From positions 372,001-436,000 of the forward strand of contig JHXJ01000001.1 in assembly GCA_000621765.1 (NCBI GenBank): a DNA stretch of 64,000 nucleotides, written 5' to 3'. The position numbers and the translations under genes are program-made. A model generated the notes under the pieces. The model was not told the DNA's origin, did no database searches, and was given only the letters and a program-made list of their open reading frames with translations. This document shows, piece after piece, positions 25,855-34,781 of this stretch; the first letter of the stretch is position 1, and every line of letters begins with the position of its first letter. The stretch is from Ruminococcaceae bacterium AB4001. Its GTDB lineage: Bacteria > Bacillota > Clostridia > Saccharofermentanales > Saccharofermentanaceae.

Positions 25855-27612
25855 ATGGATATTTTCATGTTTGTGACTCTTTTTGGAGGACTAGCGTTCT
25901 TCCTGTATGGAATGAACCTCCTGTCCGAGTCTTTGAAAAAGACTGCCGGCGGCAGACTCGAGAAACTCCTTAAAAAGGCAACGGACAATAAATTCAAGGG
26001 ACTTGCCGTAGGTGCGATAATCACGATAGCGATCCAGTCATCATCCGCGATGACGGTCATGCTCGTAGGTTTCGTTAACTCCGGCATTATGGAACTTCCC
26101 CAGACAGTTGGCGTAATCTTCGGCTCCGATATCGGTACCACGCTCACGGCATGGATCTTATCGCTTGCAGGTATCGACAGCGGTGACAATATATTTCTCA
26201 AGCTCTTAAAGCCTTCATGCTTCTCCCTGATCTTCGCGCTTATCGGTATCGCCATGACGATGATATGCAAGAAGCAGCGCCGTAAGGATATAGGCACGAT
26301 GCTCATAGGTTTTGCTATCCTCATGCAGGGCATGACCATGATGTCAGCTTCCATGGAACCTCTCAAGGAGATGGACGGCTTCGTTTCCCTTATGACCGCA
26401 TTCAAGAATCCTCTGCTCGGCGTTCTTTCCGGCGCGGTAGTTACAGGTATCATCCAGAGCTCTGCTGCTGCCATCGGTATCCTGCAGAGTATCTCCATGA
26501 CAGGCCAGCTCACATACGGCATGGCAATCCCTCTCGTAATGGGTGCCAACATCGGAACCTGCATGACAGCCATCCTTTCTTCTATCGGCGTAAACAGGGA
26601 TGCAAAAAGAGTTACCGTTATCCACGTAACGATCAAGCTTTTGGGAACTGTCATCTGGCTTATCGTTTTCTATGCAGTCGATGCGATCTTCAATTTCAGT
26701 TTCATGGACAGCCAGGTAAACATAGTCGGCGTCGCTGCCATTCACTCAATATTTAACATCGCCAATACGATCCTGCTGTTCCCGTTCAGCAAGCTCCTTG
26801 TAAAGATCGCTCATCTGATAGTCAAAGAGACAGCAGAAGAGCAGGACTTCAAACTCGACGAACGTCTTATGCTTACACCTGCCATTGCCGTCGGTGAATG
26901 TACCACCATGATGGTCAAGATGGTAAGCAAGGCCAGGGATGGACTCGACCGCTCGATGGGAATGCTCATGAACGGATACAATGCCGCTGATTTCGAGTTC
27001 ATTAAGAAGAACGAAGAGAAGGTAGACGGCTATGAGGACCTTTTGGGATCTTACCTCATGAAGCTTACGACTACCCAGCACTTAAGCGTTGAGGACAAGA
27101 ACAGGTCATCCAGGATCCTCCAGGCGATCGGAGAAGTTGAGAGAATCGCTGACCACGCAAACTATCTGTCGGATTCTGCAGAAGAGATCGAGAACAAGCA
27201 TCTTGAATTCTCAGACGCAGCCAGAAGCGAACTTAACAGGGTCATTCCCGCCGTACGTGACATTTACACGATGGCTCTGGAATGCTTCCTCTCTGACACT
27301 GCAGTAAATGCCGAGAATATTGGACCTCTGAGGATCGTCATCAGCGAGATGTGCGACAAGTTCAAAGCAAATCACGTCGAAAGACTTGCCGCAGGCATCT
27401 GCACCACAGAGCAGGGTTTCGTATTCAACGATATTCTATACAGCTGTGTCAGAATCGCTGAACACAGTCTCAACATCGCGGCTATCGCTTACAGATTAAA
27501 GCCGTCCGGCACCGCGGTCCCCGACACTTACGTACACGACTTCAAGCAGCGTAAGGATAAGGACGAGAAGAAGTATAAAGAGTACGTAAAGAAGTACAAC
27601 GTAGAAAGCTAA
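25855..27612 (+). CDS. Na+/phosphate cotransporter family protein with PhoU-like C-terminus
   Basis: A 585-residue type II Na/Pi cotransporter (NptA family). The two inverted halves carry the signature QSSS motifs, AIQSSSAMTVM at about residue 60 and IIQSSAAAIGI at about 200, within about eight membrane segments up to residue 330. The remainder (about 345-560) is helical and PhoU-like (IGEVERIADHANYLSD; CVRIAEHSLNIA), a soluble regulatory domain usual in bacterial members. It imports or balances phosphate using the sodium gradient. It has its own promoter and terminator between two surface-protein genes. GGGAAG precedes the ATG by a short gap. No Pst or PhoBR gene is nearby. Confidence 0.9.
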   Translation: MDIFMFVTLFGGLAFFLYGMNLLSESLKKTAGGRLEKLLKKATDNKFKGLAVGAIITIAIQSSSAMTVMLVGFVNSGIMELPQTVGVIFGSDIGTTLTAWILSLAGIDSGDNIFLKLLKPSCFSLIFALIGIAMTMICKKQRRKDIGTMLIGFAILMQGMTMMSASMEPLKEMDGFVSLMTAFKNPLLGVLSGAVVTGIIQSSAAAIGILQSISMTGQLTYGMAIPLVMGANIGTCMTAILSSIGVNRDAKRVTVIHVTIKLLGTVIWLIVFYAVDAIFNFSFMDSQVNIVGVAAIHSIFNIANTILLFPFSKLLVKIAHLIVKETAEEQDFKLDERLMLTPAIAVGECTTMMVKMVSKARDGLDRSMGMLMNGYNAADFEFIKKNEEKVDGYEDLLGSYLMKLTTTQHLSVEDKNRSSRILQAIGEVERIADHANYLSDSAEEIENKHLEFSDAARSELNRVIPAVRDIYTMALECFLSDTAVNAENIGPLRIVISEMCDKFKANHVERLAAGICTTEQGFVFNDILYSCVRIAEHSLNIAAIAYRLKPSGTAVPDTYVHDFKQRKDKDEKKYKEYVKKYNVES

Positions 27613-27619
27613 TAAGGAT

Positions 27620-27653
27620 GCCGCAGTGAAATGAAATCGCTGCGGCGTTTTTT
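27620..27653 (+). terminator. Terminator of the Na/Pi cotransporter gene
   Basis: GCCGCAG pairs with CTGCGGC around a 13-base loop and is followed by GTTTTTT. Confidence 0.85.
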
Positions 27654-27663
27654 ATGTGGGGCA

Positions 27664-27690
27664 AAAACAAAGCCTCCCGAGGGAGGCTTT
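27664..27690 (-). terminator. Terminator of surface-protein gene 27723-29309
   Basis: On the minus strand AAAGCCTCCC and GGGAGGCTTT form a perfect 10-bp stem followed by TGTTTTTGC. Confidence 0.85.
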
Positions 27691-27722
27691 GCGTTATCAA
27701 TTAATCAATTGGATTAAACCGA

Positions 27723-29309
27723 TCAGGGATTAAGGCAGACACCGCTTGAGTTGAAGTTGTATGTCTTTCCGCCTATTGTCCTTGAACCCGTTACCATCGC
27801 ACCCGATCCGGGTTCGAGATAATACCAATAACCATTGAGATATAACCAGCCGGTCTGCATTACGCCGGAGGAATTCATGTAATACCACCTGTTTCCGGTC
27901 TGAACCCAGCCTGTCTGCATTACACCGGAGGAATTCATGTAATACCATTTGCCGCCGACACTGACCCAGCCGGTCGTCATTACGCCTGAAGAAGTCATGT
28001 AATACCATTTGCCGCCGTCAAGGACCCAGCCTGTCTGCATTGCGCCGGAGGAATTCAGATAATACCACTTACCGCCGTCAAGGACCCAGCCTGTCTGCAT
28101 TACGCCGTTAGAATTCAGGAAATACCAAGTGCCGCCGAGATTGATCCAGCCGAACTGCATTGCGCCGGACTGGTTGAAGTAATACCATTTGTTGCTGATG
28201 AAGGCCCAGCCTGTTATCATGCGGCCATCATCATCAAAGCCGTATGTCTGACCGTCTATCTGAGCGGTCTGGTGGTAATAATGGGAACCGCTATTATCGT
28301 AATAGTGCCAGTAGCCATTAATTATATGCCAGCCTATATATCTGTACTCATAGTGTTCCTCGGACTGTGATTTGATAACTTTCAGGTCGCCGTCGGAACA
28401 GTGAATGAATGTTCCGTTGAGATGGATGACTTTTCCGACTAATTTTCCGCTGTTATCGTATTCCCTGACCAGTTCCATCCACTGAGCGACTGTACCGCCG
28501 AACGTGATGTCCTTTATGCCGGATTCCTTAAATGCGTTCATGCCGATATAGTTTACGGAAGAAGGGATCTTGACGCTCTTAAGACTTGAGCAGCCTCTGA
28601 ATGCACTGTACTCGATCCTCGTGACTGTTTTCGGTATGCTTACGCTTTCGAGGTTTTTACAGTAGTTAAATGCGCAGTCCGGAATCCTTTTATTGCCCAA
28701 AAGGAAGGTTACGTTCTTGATCGAATCAGAATGCTCAAAATCATAATCAATACGCGGATCTCTGCCGTAGTCAGCAGGTATGCTTATGGTTGAGGCTCCT
28801 ATGAAATTTTCGAATTCGAGATAGAATTCGGTATCGTTTTTTGATGCAGAGAATTCATCGTAGACAATTACCGGCATCAATGCGGATTCTCTGTCGGACA
28901 GATCAATATAAACATAACTCCTGTCGTTGTCATCGAAAGTGATTCTTTCAAGTTTAGGAGAGTTATTGCCGATCGTCAGTTGGTTGCAGTTGCCATAAAC
29001 TTTAAGATACTCAAGCGAAGTAAGGGAAGAAAAGTTTGAGAAACCATAATTGGAATTATTGGTACCATCATAAAGATTAACCTTTTTGGCAGTTGTCAGA
29101 ATTCCATTGATATATTCAGGAGTATACTGACTTAAGGGTTTTGACGTCTTGGTCAGAGACAGCTCGTATTTCGCGTTGTCATAGGAATAATCATAGATGG
29201 TCGAGCCAAAATAGGTTATGCCGTTATATACGGTAGCAAGGACCGTGCCGAAAGAAGACAGAACGACAGCCACAGTTACCAATAAAGACAGTAGTGCTTT
29301 CTTTTTCAT
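27723..29309 (-). CDS. Secreted leucine-rich-repeat protein with cell-wall-binding repeats (paralogue 3)
   Basis: A 528-residue protein: signal peptide MKKKALLSLLVTVAVVLSSF, variable beta-rich region, LRR_5 repeats (FRGCSSLKSVKIPSSVNYIG), the shared VAQW...IHCSDGDLKV junction, then about nine cell-wall-binding repeats that are the most uniform of the three paralogues (the unit WYYMNSSGVMQTGW recurs). The C-terminus GVCLNP resembles paralogue 1. AAGGGG precedes the ATG. Near-identical neighbouring units at the DNA level imply recent tandem duplication. It should be anchored non-covalently to wall teichoic-acid decoration and present its LRR region outward. No catalytic domain is seen. Confidence 0.87.
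   Translation of the reverse strand: MKKKALLSLLVTVAVVLSSFGTVLATVYNGITYFGSTIYDYSYDNAKYELSLTKTSKPLSQYTPEYINGILTTAKKVNLYDGTNNSNYGFSNFSSLTSLEYLKVYGNCNQLTIGNNSPKLERITFDDNDRSYVYIDLSDRESALMPVIVYDEFSASKNDTEFYLEFENFIGASTISIPADYGRDPRIDYDFEHSDSIKNVTFLLGNKRIPDCAFNYCKNLESVSIPKTVTRIEYSAFRGCSSLKSVKIPSSVNYIGMNAFKESGIKDITFGGTVAQWMELVREYDNSGKLVGKVIHLNGTFIHCSDGDLKVIKSQSEEHYEYRYIGWHIINGYWHYYDNSGSHYYHQTAQIDGQTYGFDDDGRMITGWAFISNKWYYFNQSGAMQFGWINLGGTWYFLNSNGVMQTGWVLDGGKWYYLNSSGAMQTGWVLDGGKWYYMTSSGVMTTGWVSVGGKWYYMNSSGVMQTGWVQTGNRWYYMNSSGVMQTGWLYLNGYWYYLEPGSGAMVTGSRTIGGKTYNFNSSGVCLNP
27790..28230. repeat. 60-bp tandem coding repeats, nearly identical copies
   Basis: Seven consecutive units in exact 60-base register share a core such as CCCAGCCTGTCTGCATTAC. 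They code for binding repeats and are prone to copy-number change. Confidence 0.85.
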
Positions 29310-29342
29310 ATGAATCCCCTTTGTTTTTGAAAAATTAAATAT

Positions 29343-29371
29343 ATTTTACAGAGGGATAATACTAATATCAA
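29343..29371 (-). promoter_or_regulatory. Promoter of surface-protein gene 27723-29309
   Basis: On the minus strand TTGATA (29366-29371) and TAAAAT (29343-29348) are separated by 17 bases. The -35 is the same TTGATA as in the promoter of paralogue 2. Confidence 0.65.
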
Positions 29372-29377
29372 CAAGCA

Positions 29378-29926
29378 TTATTCCAGGGTCAGGTACCGGA
29401 GGTCATATCTGCCGTCGTCTTCCATGTCGAGTATCATGTAGCCGCGCCTGGACCCGCCTCTTGGAAGCGAGAGTGAACCCGGGTTTATTATCCTGGGACC
29501 TGAGGGGTTTCCGTATCCGGATTCGTAATATCTGTTGAACTTCGTGACTGCCTCGCCGAAGCTGTCGTAAGGTACATGCGTGTGGCCGAACATGCAGATG
29601 TCGCATCCCTGTTCCCGGGCTGAGAGCGACAGGGTCAGGAGGTCGTAGTTTACGTGTTGGATGTGTCCGTGAGTGCAGTAGATCTTATGGCCGTTCAGAG
29701 TGAAGACGGCGACATTTCTCACGAGGGCAGGATCATAGGATGTTATGTCGCAGTTACCCTTTATGAAGATGCACGCTGTCTTGGGTGCGCCTGCCCATGA
29801 TGCGATCTCGGACTGGGAATATTCGCAGTCGCCGAGATGGATCAGCATGTCAGGGTTTTCCTTCGTCAGTGCTGTCCTTAACGGACCGTTGATCCCGTGT
29901 GAGTCGCTTACTATCAGTATCTTCAT
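29378..29926 (-). CDS. YfcE/MJ0936-type metallophosphoesterase
   Basis: A 182-residue calcineurin-like phosphoesterase. The five metal motifs are present: VSDSHG near the start, GDCEYS (about 32-37), GNCD (about 57), THGH (about 85-88) and FGHTHVP (about 113-119). Family members hydrolyse phosphodiesters in vitro with manganese; the cellular substrate is generally unknown. It lies 13 bases downstream of the FkbM gene and is probably co-transcribed with it. Length is normal for the family and there is no signal peptide. Confidence 0.85.
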   Translation of the reverse strand: MKILIVSDSHGINGPLRTALTKENPDMLIHLGDCEYSQSEIASWAGAPKTACIFIKGNCDITSYDPALVRNVAVFTLNGHKIYCTHGHIQHVNYDLLTLSLSAREQGCDICMFGHTHVPYDSFGEAVTKFNRYYESGYGNPSGPRIINPGSLSLPRGGSRRGYMILDMEDDGRYDLRYLTLE

Positions 29927-29939
29927 TAGTTCCTGTCCT

Positions 29940-31028
29940 TCAGATGAAGAAGAGATCCGTGTCCCATCCGGGAATGCATCTCGTGTGTCTCATATATATC
30001 TTATAGTCGTCCCTTACCGCAAGGACTTTTTCCGCGATCGCGAAAACATCCTCGCTTCTGTGATAGCACGCTATCTTCATGAGGGGGCGGGAGCGGAGTA
30101 TCGTTTCCCTTGCGCCTTCGACCGCTTCAGATTCGGAACCTTCGACGTCGAACTTGATAAAGCATACGTCTTCCAGTCCCAAAGAATCCACTGTAACGAC
30201 ATCGATCTCGCGTGTTTTGCTCAGGGCAACATTGCTGTTGGCAAGAGCCCTGGTGCCTCTGCCTCTTGAATCAGAGACAAGTTCTTTGCCCTGTTTTCCG
30301 CCTGCAAGAGCGTTTATGCATCTGATATCAGAGCCGCGCCCCAGTTGTTCCGCAAAGGCCGTAAGCTTTGCAAAGGAGTGGCGTTCAGGTTCGACTGCTA
30401 CTGCTGTTTTAATGCAGGGAAATTCCGTGAGATAACGGGTCAGCGTATCGCCGTAATATGCACCGAGATCGACATAGCATCCTCCCGAGATTCCACTCAG
30501 GAGAGTGAGTTCTTCTTCGGGCGCGGATTCGCATTTTGCAAGATAGGATATGTTTCCTGTGAGTTTGTAATTTACATAGTTTTCAAAGCAAATGCGCGAT
30601 GCGTCATCTTCGAGACACGCGAAAACATTTTCAATCCGGCTCTGGTTATTTTCGAAGAATGCGCGGTCGAAAATGATGTCTCCGTAGACGGGAACGTCGG
30701 GAACGTAGAGTTCTCTTTCCGAAGCGATCTCTTGAACTTTTTCGAGGACTTCCGGTCTGGCAGATCCGAAGCAGACCAGCACGATGAAATCTGCGGGTGC
30801 AAGAGCTTTGCAGCAGTCGGAATAGGACATGACCTTCATTCCGTGGAACATGCGGTCACGGACAAAACCGTCGCTTGCGAAGACTGCGGCGATGAGATCT
30901 GACAGGCCGCGCTTTTCTAGCACGGCGATGATCTTGTCGGCGCCGTCACCTGTGCCGTAAAGGGCTATGGGGCGGTGTTCTTCTGCAAGATATTTCCAAA
31001 GATCCTGTTTAATTTCTGAGGTGTTCAT
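29940..31028 (-). CDS. FkbM-family methyltransferase
   Basis: A 362-residue protein. Residues 1-150 hold a nucleotide-binding-like fold (IALYGTGDGADKIIAVLE) that often precedes FkbM domains in polysaccharide loci. The S-adenosylmethionine-dependent domain follows, with motif I VDLGAYYGDT (about 186-195), EPERHSF, and the FkbM hallmark IKFDVEGSESEAVEGA (about 294-309). FkbM enzymes O-methylate sugars or polyketides. It is close to, but transcribed against, the surface glycan genes, so methylation of a glycan residue is plausible but unproven. It is paired with the phosphoesterase downstream. Confidence 0.82.
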   Translation of the reverse strand: MNTSEIKQDLWKYLAEEHRPIALYGTGDGADKIIAVLEKRGLSDLIAAVFASDGFVRDRMFHGMKVMSYSDCCKALAPADFIVLVCFGSARPEVLEKVQEIASERELYVPDVPVYGDIIFDRAFFENNQSRIENVFACLEDDASRICFENYVNYKLTGNISYLAKCESAPEEELTLLSGISGGCYVDLGAYYGDTLTRYLTEFPCIKTAVAVEPERHSFAKLTAFAEQLGRGSDIRCINALAGGKQGKELVSDSRGRGTRALANSNVALSKTREIDVVTVDSLGLEDVCFIKFDVEGSESEAVEGARETILRSRPLMKIACYHRSEDVFAIAEKVLAVRDDYKIYMRHTRCIPGWDTDLFFI

Positions 31029-31157
31029 AGGGATAAGTATATATCACTTGAACTTATCTTGAAAAAATTTCGCAGGCAGGTGCAACATTTCCGGAACCTG
31101 ATCTGTATTTAGGGTAATTAAGCGGACTGATTCCTGTCCAAAATGGAGGAAATATTT

Positions 31158-32315
31158 ATGAAAAAAGGTGCTGTCATAGGAATAAGCGTAGGCGCAGCCG
31201 CACTCGCTTTAAATATCTTAGTTATTGGATTGTTCGGTACATATCTGAGCAAAGCAAAAGCTGCTTCATCTGCTGTGAGGTCTCATAACAGCGAGGTTTC
31301 ATACCTTTCAGGCGACACATATATGGGTGCAGCCAGTGGCGCGACAAACAGCATTGCCGGCAAGGGCGATACTTACGGGCTGAGCAGCAGTTTTGATTAT
31401 GCGCCTGAAGAAGCAGAATATTTCGAAAACGATGTCACCACATCAGGCTCGCCGGACATTACAGAAACCAATATCGATCCTGAACAGGGAAGACTTCTTA
31501 TCAGGACAGTTTCGATAACGGCTGAGACAACGAATTACTCGGAAGTTGCATCAGGTCTTGAGAACAAGGTCAAGGAACTCGGCGGATATATCGAGTATTC
31601 CTCAATGTCCGGAACAGGCATGAACAGGAATCTCCGTACAGGATCTTACACAGTACGCGTTCCCGCAGAAAAGCTCGACGAACTCATCAACTCTGTAAGC
31701 GGCAGCTGCACTGTTACTTCTTCAAGTGAAGGCACAACAGATGTAACTCTCGAATACGTTGATACAAAGTCCAGAGTAGATTCTTTAAGAGTCGAGTATA
31801 ACCAGCTCATGGAACTTTTGAAGCAGGCAGAAGATCTTGATACGATCATCCTCCTCCAGAACAGACTTACAGAGATCAGATATCAGATCGAGAGCGCAGA
31901 ATCCAGGATCAGAGTCCTTGAGAACCAGGTCCAGTTCGCTACACTCAATTTCACACTGAGAGAAGTCCTCGAAGAGAAGGAAGTCGAAGAAGCTCATGTA
32001 GTCACATACGGTGAGCGTGTCATGGATCAGTTTGAGGATATGTGGGAAGGCACAGTCGAATTCTTCCAGAATCTCCTCCTCGGACTCATTGCACTTATCC
32101 CGCTGCTCGTCTTCATGGGAATCGTTACAGTGATCGTACTCGTCATCGTCTTCTCAGCACGCAAGAAGAGAAGAAAGAAGATCGCAGCACGCAAGGCAAA
32201 GGAAGAAGAGGCTAAGAAGGCTGAGGAAAAGAAAGCCGAAGAGAAGAAGGCAGAGGAGAAAAAGACAGAAGAAAAGAAGCCCGACGAAAAGAAAGAGGCT
32301 GATAAAGAAGAATAA
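31158..32315 (+). CDS. DUF4349 domain membrane protein
   Basis: The start is set at 31158, where GGAGGA precedes MKKGAVIGISVG; an ATG 15 bases earlier overlaps that ribosome site. The 385-residue protein has an N-terminal membrane anchor (about 5-27), an extracellular DUF4349 domain (about 115-275) with IRTVSITAETTNY at its start, a long helical hairpin (VDSLRVEYNQLMELL to IRVLENQV) and FATLNFTLRE at its end, then a second membrane segment (about 300-330) and a Lys/Glu-rich cytoplasmic tail made of AEEKK-like repeats. DUF4349 proteins are found in many Gram-positives without a known role. It appears monocistronic. Confidence 0.8.
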   Translation: MKKGAVIGISVGAAALALNILVIGLFGTYLSKAKAASSAVRSHNSEVSYLSGDTYMGAASGATNSIAGKGDTYGLSSSFDYAPEEAEYFENDVTTSGSPDITETNIDPEQGRLLIRTVSITAETTNYSEVASGLENKVKELGGYIEYSSMSGTGMNRNLRTGSYTVRVPAEKLDELINSVSGSCTVTSSSEGTTDVTLEYVDTKSRVDSLRVEYNQLMELLKQAEDLDTIILLQNRLTEIRYQIESAESRIRVLENQVQFATLNFTLREVLEEKEVEEAHVVTYGERVMDQFEDMWEGTVEFFQNLLLGLIALIPLLVFMGIVTVIVLVIVFSARKKRRKKIAARKAKEEEAKKAEEKKAEEKKAEEKKTEEKKPDEKKEADKEE

Positions 32316-32407
32316 CAGCACCTCCTGTTAAGCCCATACATTCTGTAATAAGCTCTGGGTCATGGCTGTAGATTAGGGATCAAGGAACAATTTTGAATAG
32401 GAAAGAT

Positions 32408-33130
32408 TCAGAAACTAATTACAGAGAAATCACATTCGGCTGCGAAGCTCTCCCAACCCTCGGGACCTCCGCAGCCGATTTTGTCATATACTGCGCAGGT
32501 GAGAAAACCGCCTGATCTTGCACCTTTGAGGGCGTGAGGGACGTCATCGAAAACGAGTGCTCTTTCAGGTGTTATAACGTTGCCTGAAGCGGAGATATAA
32601 TTCATGGCGCGGATGAAGATGTCGGGCGAACTTTTATCGATCTTGCCGCCCAGATCTTCGAGCGTTATAACGCAGTCAAAAAGCTCACTTATTCCTGTGT
32701 GCGATAACGCTGCTCCGGCATTCTTTCTCGAAAGTGCGGTCGTTACGCTCAACGAGAAGCCAAGCCTTTTTGCCTCCAGAAGATACTCTTTCGCACCCGG
32801 TTTGAGCGTAACTTCGCTGTGATAGAAATCGTAGACCATGGATTCCCAGGCGGCGATGATCTCCTGCCAGGTGAGAGGAAGTCTGTACCTTGTCTGGGTA
32901 TATCTTGCGGCATCCTCGATCGTTACGCGCTTAACTACTTCCGTATAATCCGGTGTTACTTCGTAGCCGTATCTTCCGAGGAATTCCTTGTCGACATTGT
33001 GCCATACGCTCATCGAATCCAGGAGCGTGCCGTCGAGGTCGAAGATAAGGAGCTTAACGCCTTCTTTTGAAAGCGCTTTCAGCTCCGGATATCTGTCATT
33101 TTCGTGAGGTGCGGACGTTTCTTTTTGCAT
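32408..33130 (-). CDS. HAD-superfamily hydrolase, phosphatase/phosphomutase-like
   Basis: A 240-residue protein with the four HAD motifs: I LLIFDLDGTLLDSM (catalytic Asp pair, about 28-41), II VTTALS, III a downstream Lys region, and IV FDDVPHALKGA (about 195-205). The helical cap between motifs I and II makes it a class I enzyme of the phosphoglycolate phosphatase/beta-phosphoglucomutase group. It begins 3 bases after the fumarase beta stop and is the third gene of that operon. A metabolite-repair or sugar-phosphate role would fit, but the substrate cannot be told from sequence. Confidence 0.8.
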   Translation of the reverse strand: MQKETSAPHENDRYPELKALSKEGVKLLIFDLDGTLLDSMSVWHNVDKEFLGRYGYEVTPDYTEVVKRVTIEDAARYTQTRYRLPLTWQEIIAAWESMVYDFYHSEVTLKPGAKEYLLEAKRLGFSLSVTTALSRKNAGAALSHTGISELFDCVITLEDLGGKIDKSSPDIFIRAMNYISASGNVITPERALVFDDVPHALKGARSGGFLTCAVYDKIGCGGPEGWESFAAECDFSVISF

Positions 33131-33133
33131 CTC

Positions 33134-33757
33134 TTAATCCATGAAGTTGAGCTTGCCTTTGAGTTCTTCAAGGGCCTTCTCTCTTTTCTCGTTGAATTCG
33201 ATCTTGTTGTTCTCGATGAGGTTTCCGCCGTAAGAGTCGATCGATACGATCAGGGGTCCGAAACGCTCAGCCTTAAGCTTCCACATGGCTTCGGGCATTC
33301 CCAAATCGAGCCACTCTACGCCTTCGACGCCGACGACTTCCTCAGCTGCGACTACAGCGCATCCGCCGGGAAAGATCGTGTGGATCGCGCAGTTATCGAT
33401 GCAGCCCTGGGTCGTTTTGGGACCCATGCCGCCTTTGCCGATGATGATCTTTACGCCTGTCTTTGCAAGGAATTCGGCCTGGGCCTTTTCCATTCTCATC
33501 GAGGTTGTGGGGCCGACGCTGATGACCTTGTATTTGTCAGGTTCGCCTTCGGCTGAGATCTTTTTCATGATAGGGCCGGCATGGAAGATCGCCTTGCCCG
33601 TAAGGTCAACCGGGGGTTCCTTGCCTGAGATGGCTACTCTGTGGTGAACGTCGTCTCTGCCGGTTACGATGTCGCCGGTAAGATAGATGACGTCACCGAT
33701 GTGGACCTTCCTGATATCTTCTTCGGTTACGGGTGTTTTGAATTCGAATGTGCTCAT
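33134..33757 (-). CDS. fumB: Class I fumarate hydratase (or tartrate dehydratase) beta subunit
   Basis: A 207-residue swivelling-domain subunit that completes the active site of the two-subunit iron-sulfur hydratase converting fumarate and malate. It shows GDVIYLTGDIVTGRDDVHHR near the start, FHAGPI, GPTTSMRME (about 112-120) and GKGGMG (about 138-143), all standard. AAGGGGG lies 9 bases before its ATG, which overlaps the alpha stop by 4 bases. L-tartrate dehydratase has the same size and layout, so the substrate is not certain; fumarate is the more common case in such anaerobes. Confidence 0.82.
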   Translation of the reverse strand: MSTFEFKTPVTEEDIRKVHIGDVIYLTGDIVTGRDDVHHRVAISGKEPPVDLTGKAIFHAGPIMKKISAEGEPDKYKVISVGPTTSMRMEKAQAEFLAKTGVKIIIGKGGMGPKTTQGCIDNCAIHTIFPGGCAVVAAEEVVGVEGVEWLDLGMPEAMWKLKAERFGPLIVSIDSYGGNLIENNKIEFNEKREKALEELKGKLNFMD

Positions 33758-34653
33758 AATGCGGCCCCCTTGTGTGTGAAGAAATCGTAAGTGAAGTCAG
33801 GATTGATCCTTATTCCAGCTCTTCTGTGAGCCCAGCATGCCGTGGACATACCCATCGCGAGTGTTGCGGGGTGCCTTGATGCCTGCTCGATGTTAACTCC
33901 CATGACGGAGAGCTTTCCGCCGAATCCGCCAGGGCCAAGGCCAATCGAGTTGAGCCCGTCTTCAATGAGCTTTTCCATCTCTGCTGCCTTGGGGTTGGGG
34001 TTATGTGAGCCGACCTGTCTTAATAGGGCTTTTTTCGAGAGCTTTGCTGCGACTTCGGAAGAACCAGCGATACCGATGCCTACGAGGCAGGGAGGGCAGG
34101 CATTGACGCCGTATGTCGTCATCTGCTCGAAAACTGCTTTTGCGATGCCTTCATAACCTTCAAGAGGCATGAGGACTTTTGAGAAACCGGGGAGCGAGCA
34201 TCCGCCGCCGGCCATGTAGAAATAGAGTTCCAGAACATCGCTGTCCTTGACGATCTCCCAGTCGATCCACGGGCTGTGGGTGCCTATGTTGTTGCCTGTA
34301 TTTTTCTCGTCGAAGACCTCGACCGCATTGGGTCTCAAAGGTGCCTTCGCCGTGGCTTCCTTAACTGCATCGATGAGAGCGTCTTCAATGATGTCCAAGT
34401 AAGGCCACTTTGATCCGACACGGCAGAAGAACTGCGGGATGCCGGTATCCTGACATGAAGGTCTCTTAAGGGAATCTGCGAGTTCCATGTTCTTTTGCAT
34501 TACGTTGTAGATGTCAGGTGCAAAGCCTTCGTTCTCGATCTTACTCATCTCCGTGAGACGGAGTTTTACGTCGTCGGGAAGGTGTCCGGCCGAATAGCTC
34601 ATAAAGGATGCGACGAGCTTTGCCAGCTGTTCGCGCTGCAGGTCAGTTGTCAT
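33754..34653 (-). CDS. fumA: Class I fumarate hydratase (or tartrate dehydratase) alpha subunit
   Basis: A 299-residue subunit that carries the [4Fe-4S] cluster acting as Lewis acid in hydration. Three cysteines fit the ligand set: PSCQDTG (about 66-72), GGGCSLPG (about 150-157) and NACPPC (about 185-190). The motif VGIGIAGSSEVAAKLSKKAL is also typical. GGAGGAG precedes the ATG well. The enzyme is oxygen-sensitive, consistent with an anaerobe. It is first of three overlapping or abutting genes (alpha, beta, HAD). An upstream TATAAT on the minus strand (34683-34688) may be its -10. Confidence 0.85.
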   Translation of the reverse strand: MTTDLQREQLAKLVASFMSYSAGHLPDDVKLRLTEMSKIENEGFAPDIYNVMQKNMELADSLKRPSCQDTGIPQFFCRVGSKWPYLDIIEDALIDAVKEATAKAPLRPNAVEVFDEKNTGNNIGTHSPWIDWEIVKDSDVLELYFYMAGGGCSLPGFSKVLMPLEGYEGIAKAVFEQMTTYGVNACPPCLVGIGIAGSSEVAAKLSKKALLRQVGSHNPNPKAAEMEKLIEDGLNSIGLGPGGFGGKLSVMGVNIEQASRHPATLAMGMSTACWAHRRAGIRINPDFTYDFFTHKGAAL

Positions 34654-34682
34654 AGGTCTCCTCCGGGATCATTGATGTGTCA

Positions 34683-34688
34683 ATTATA
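34683..34688 (-). promoter_or_regulatory. -10 element for the fumarase operon
   Basis: TATAAT on the minus strand lies 30 bases before the fumA start. No matching -35 at standard spacing is clear. Confidence 0.35.
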
Positions 34689-34708
34689 ATACATCGGCAG
34701 GTCAAGGG

Positions 34709-34737
34709 TTATCACAGACAGGCAAATAACATATAAT
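34709..34737 (+). promoter_or_regulatory. Promoter candidate for the O-antigen-ligase-like gene
   Basis: TTATCA (34709-34714) and TATAAT (34732-34737) with a 17-base spacer lie 45 bases before the ATG. Confidence 0.45.
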
Positions 34738-34781
34738 AAGCCATAATTTATACTGTTTTGTATTAAAGAGGTAGTTACAAG

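Noticed and set aside
27790-28230. CRISPR-like regular 60-bp repeats
   Set aside because: The repeats are in frame, have no distinct spacers and encode cell-wall-binding units; no cas genes are near.
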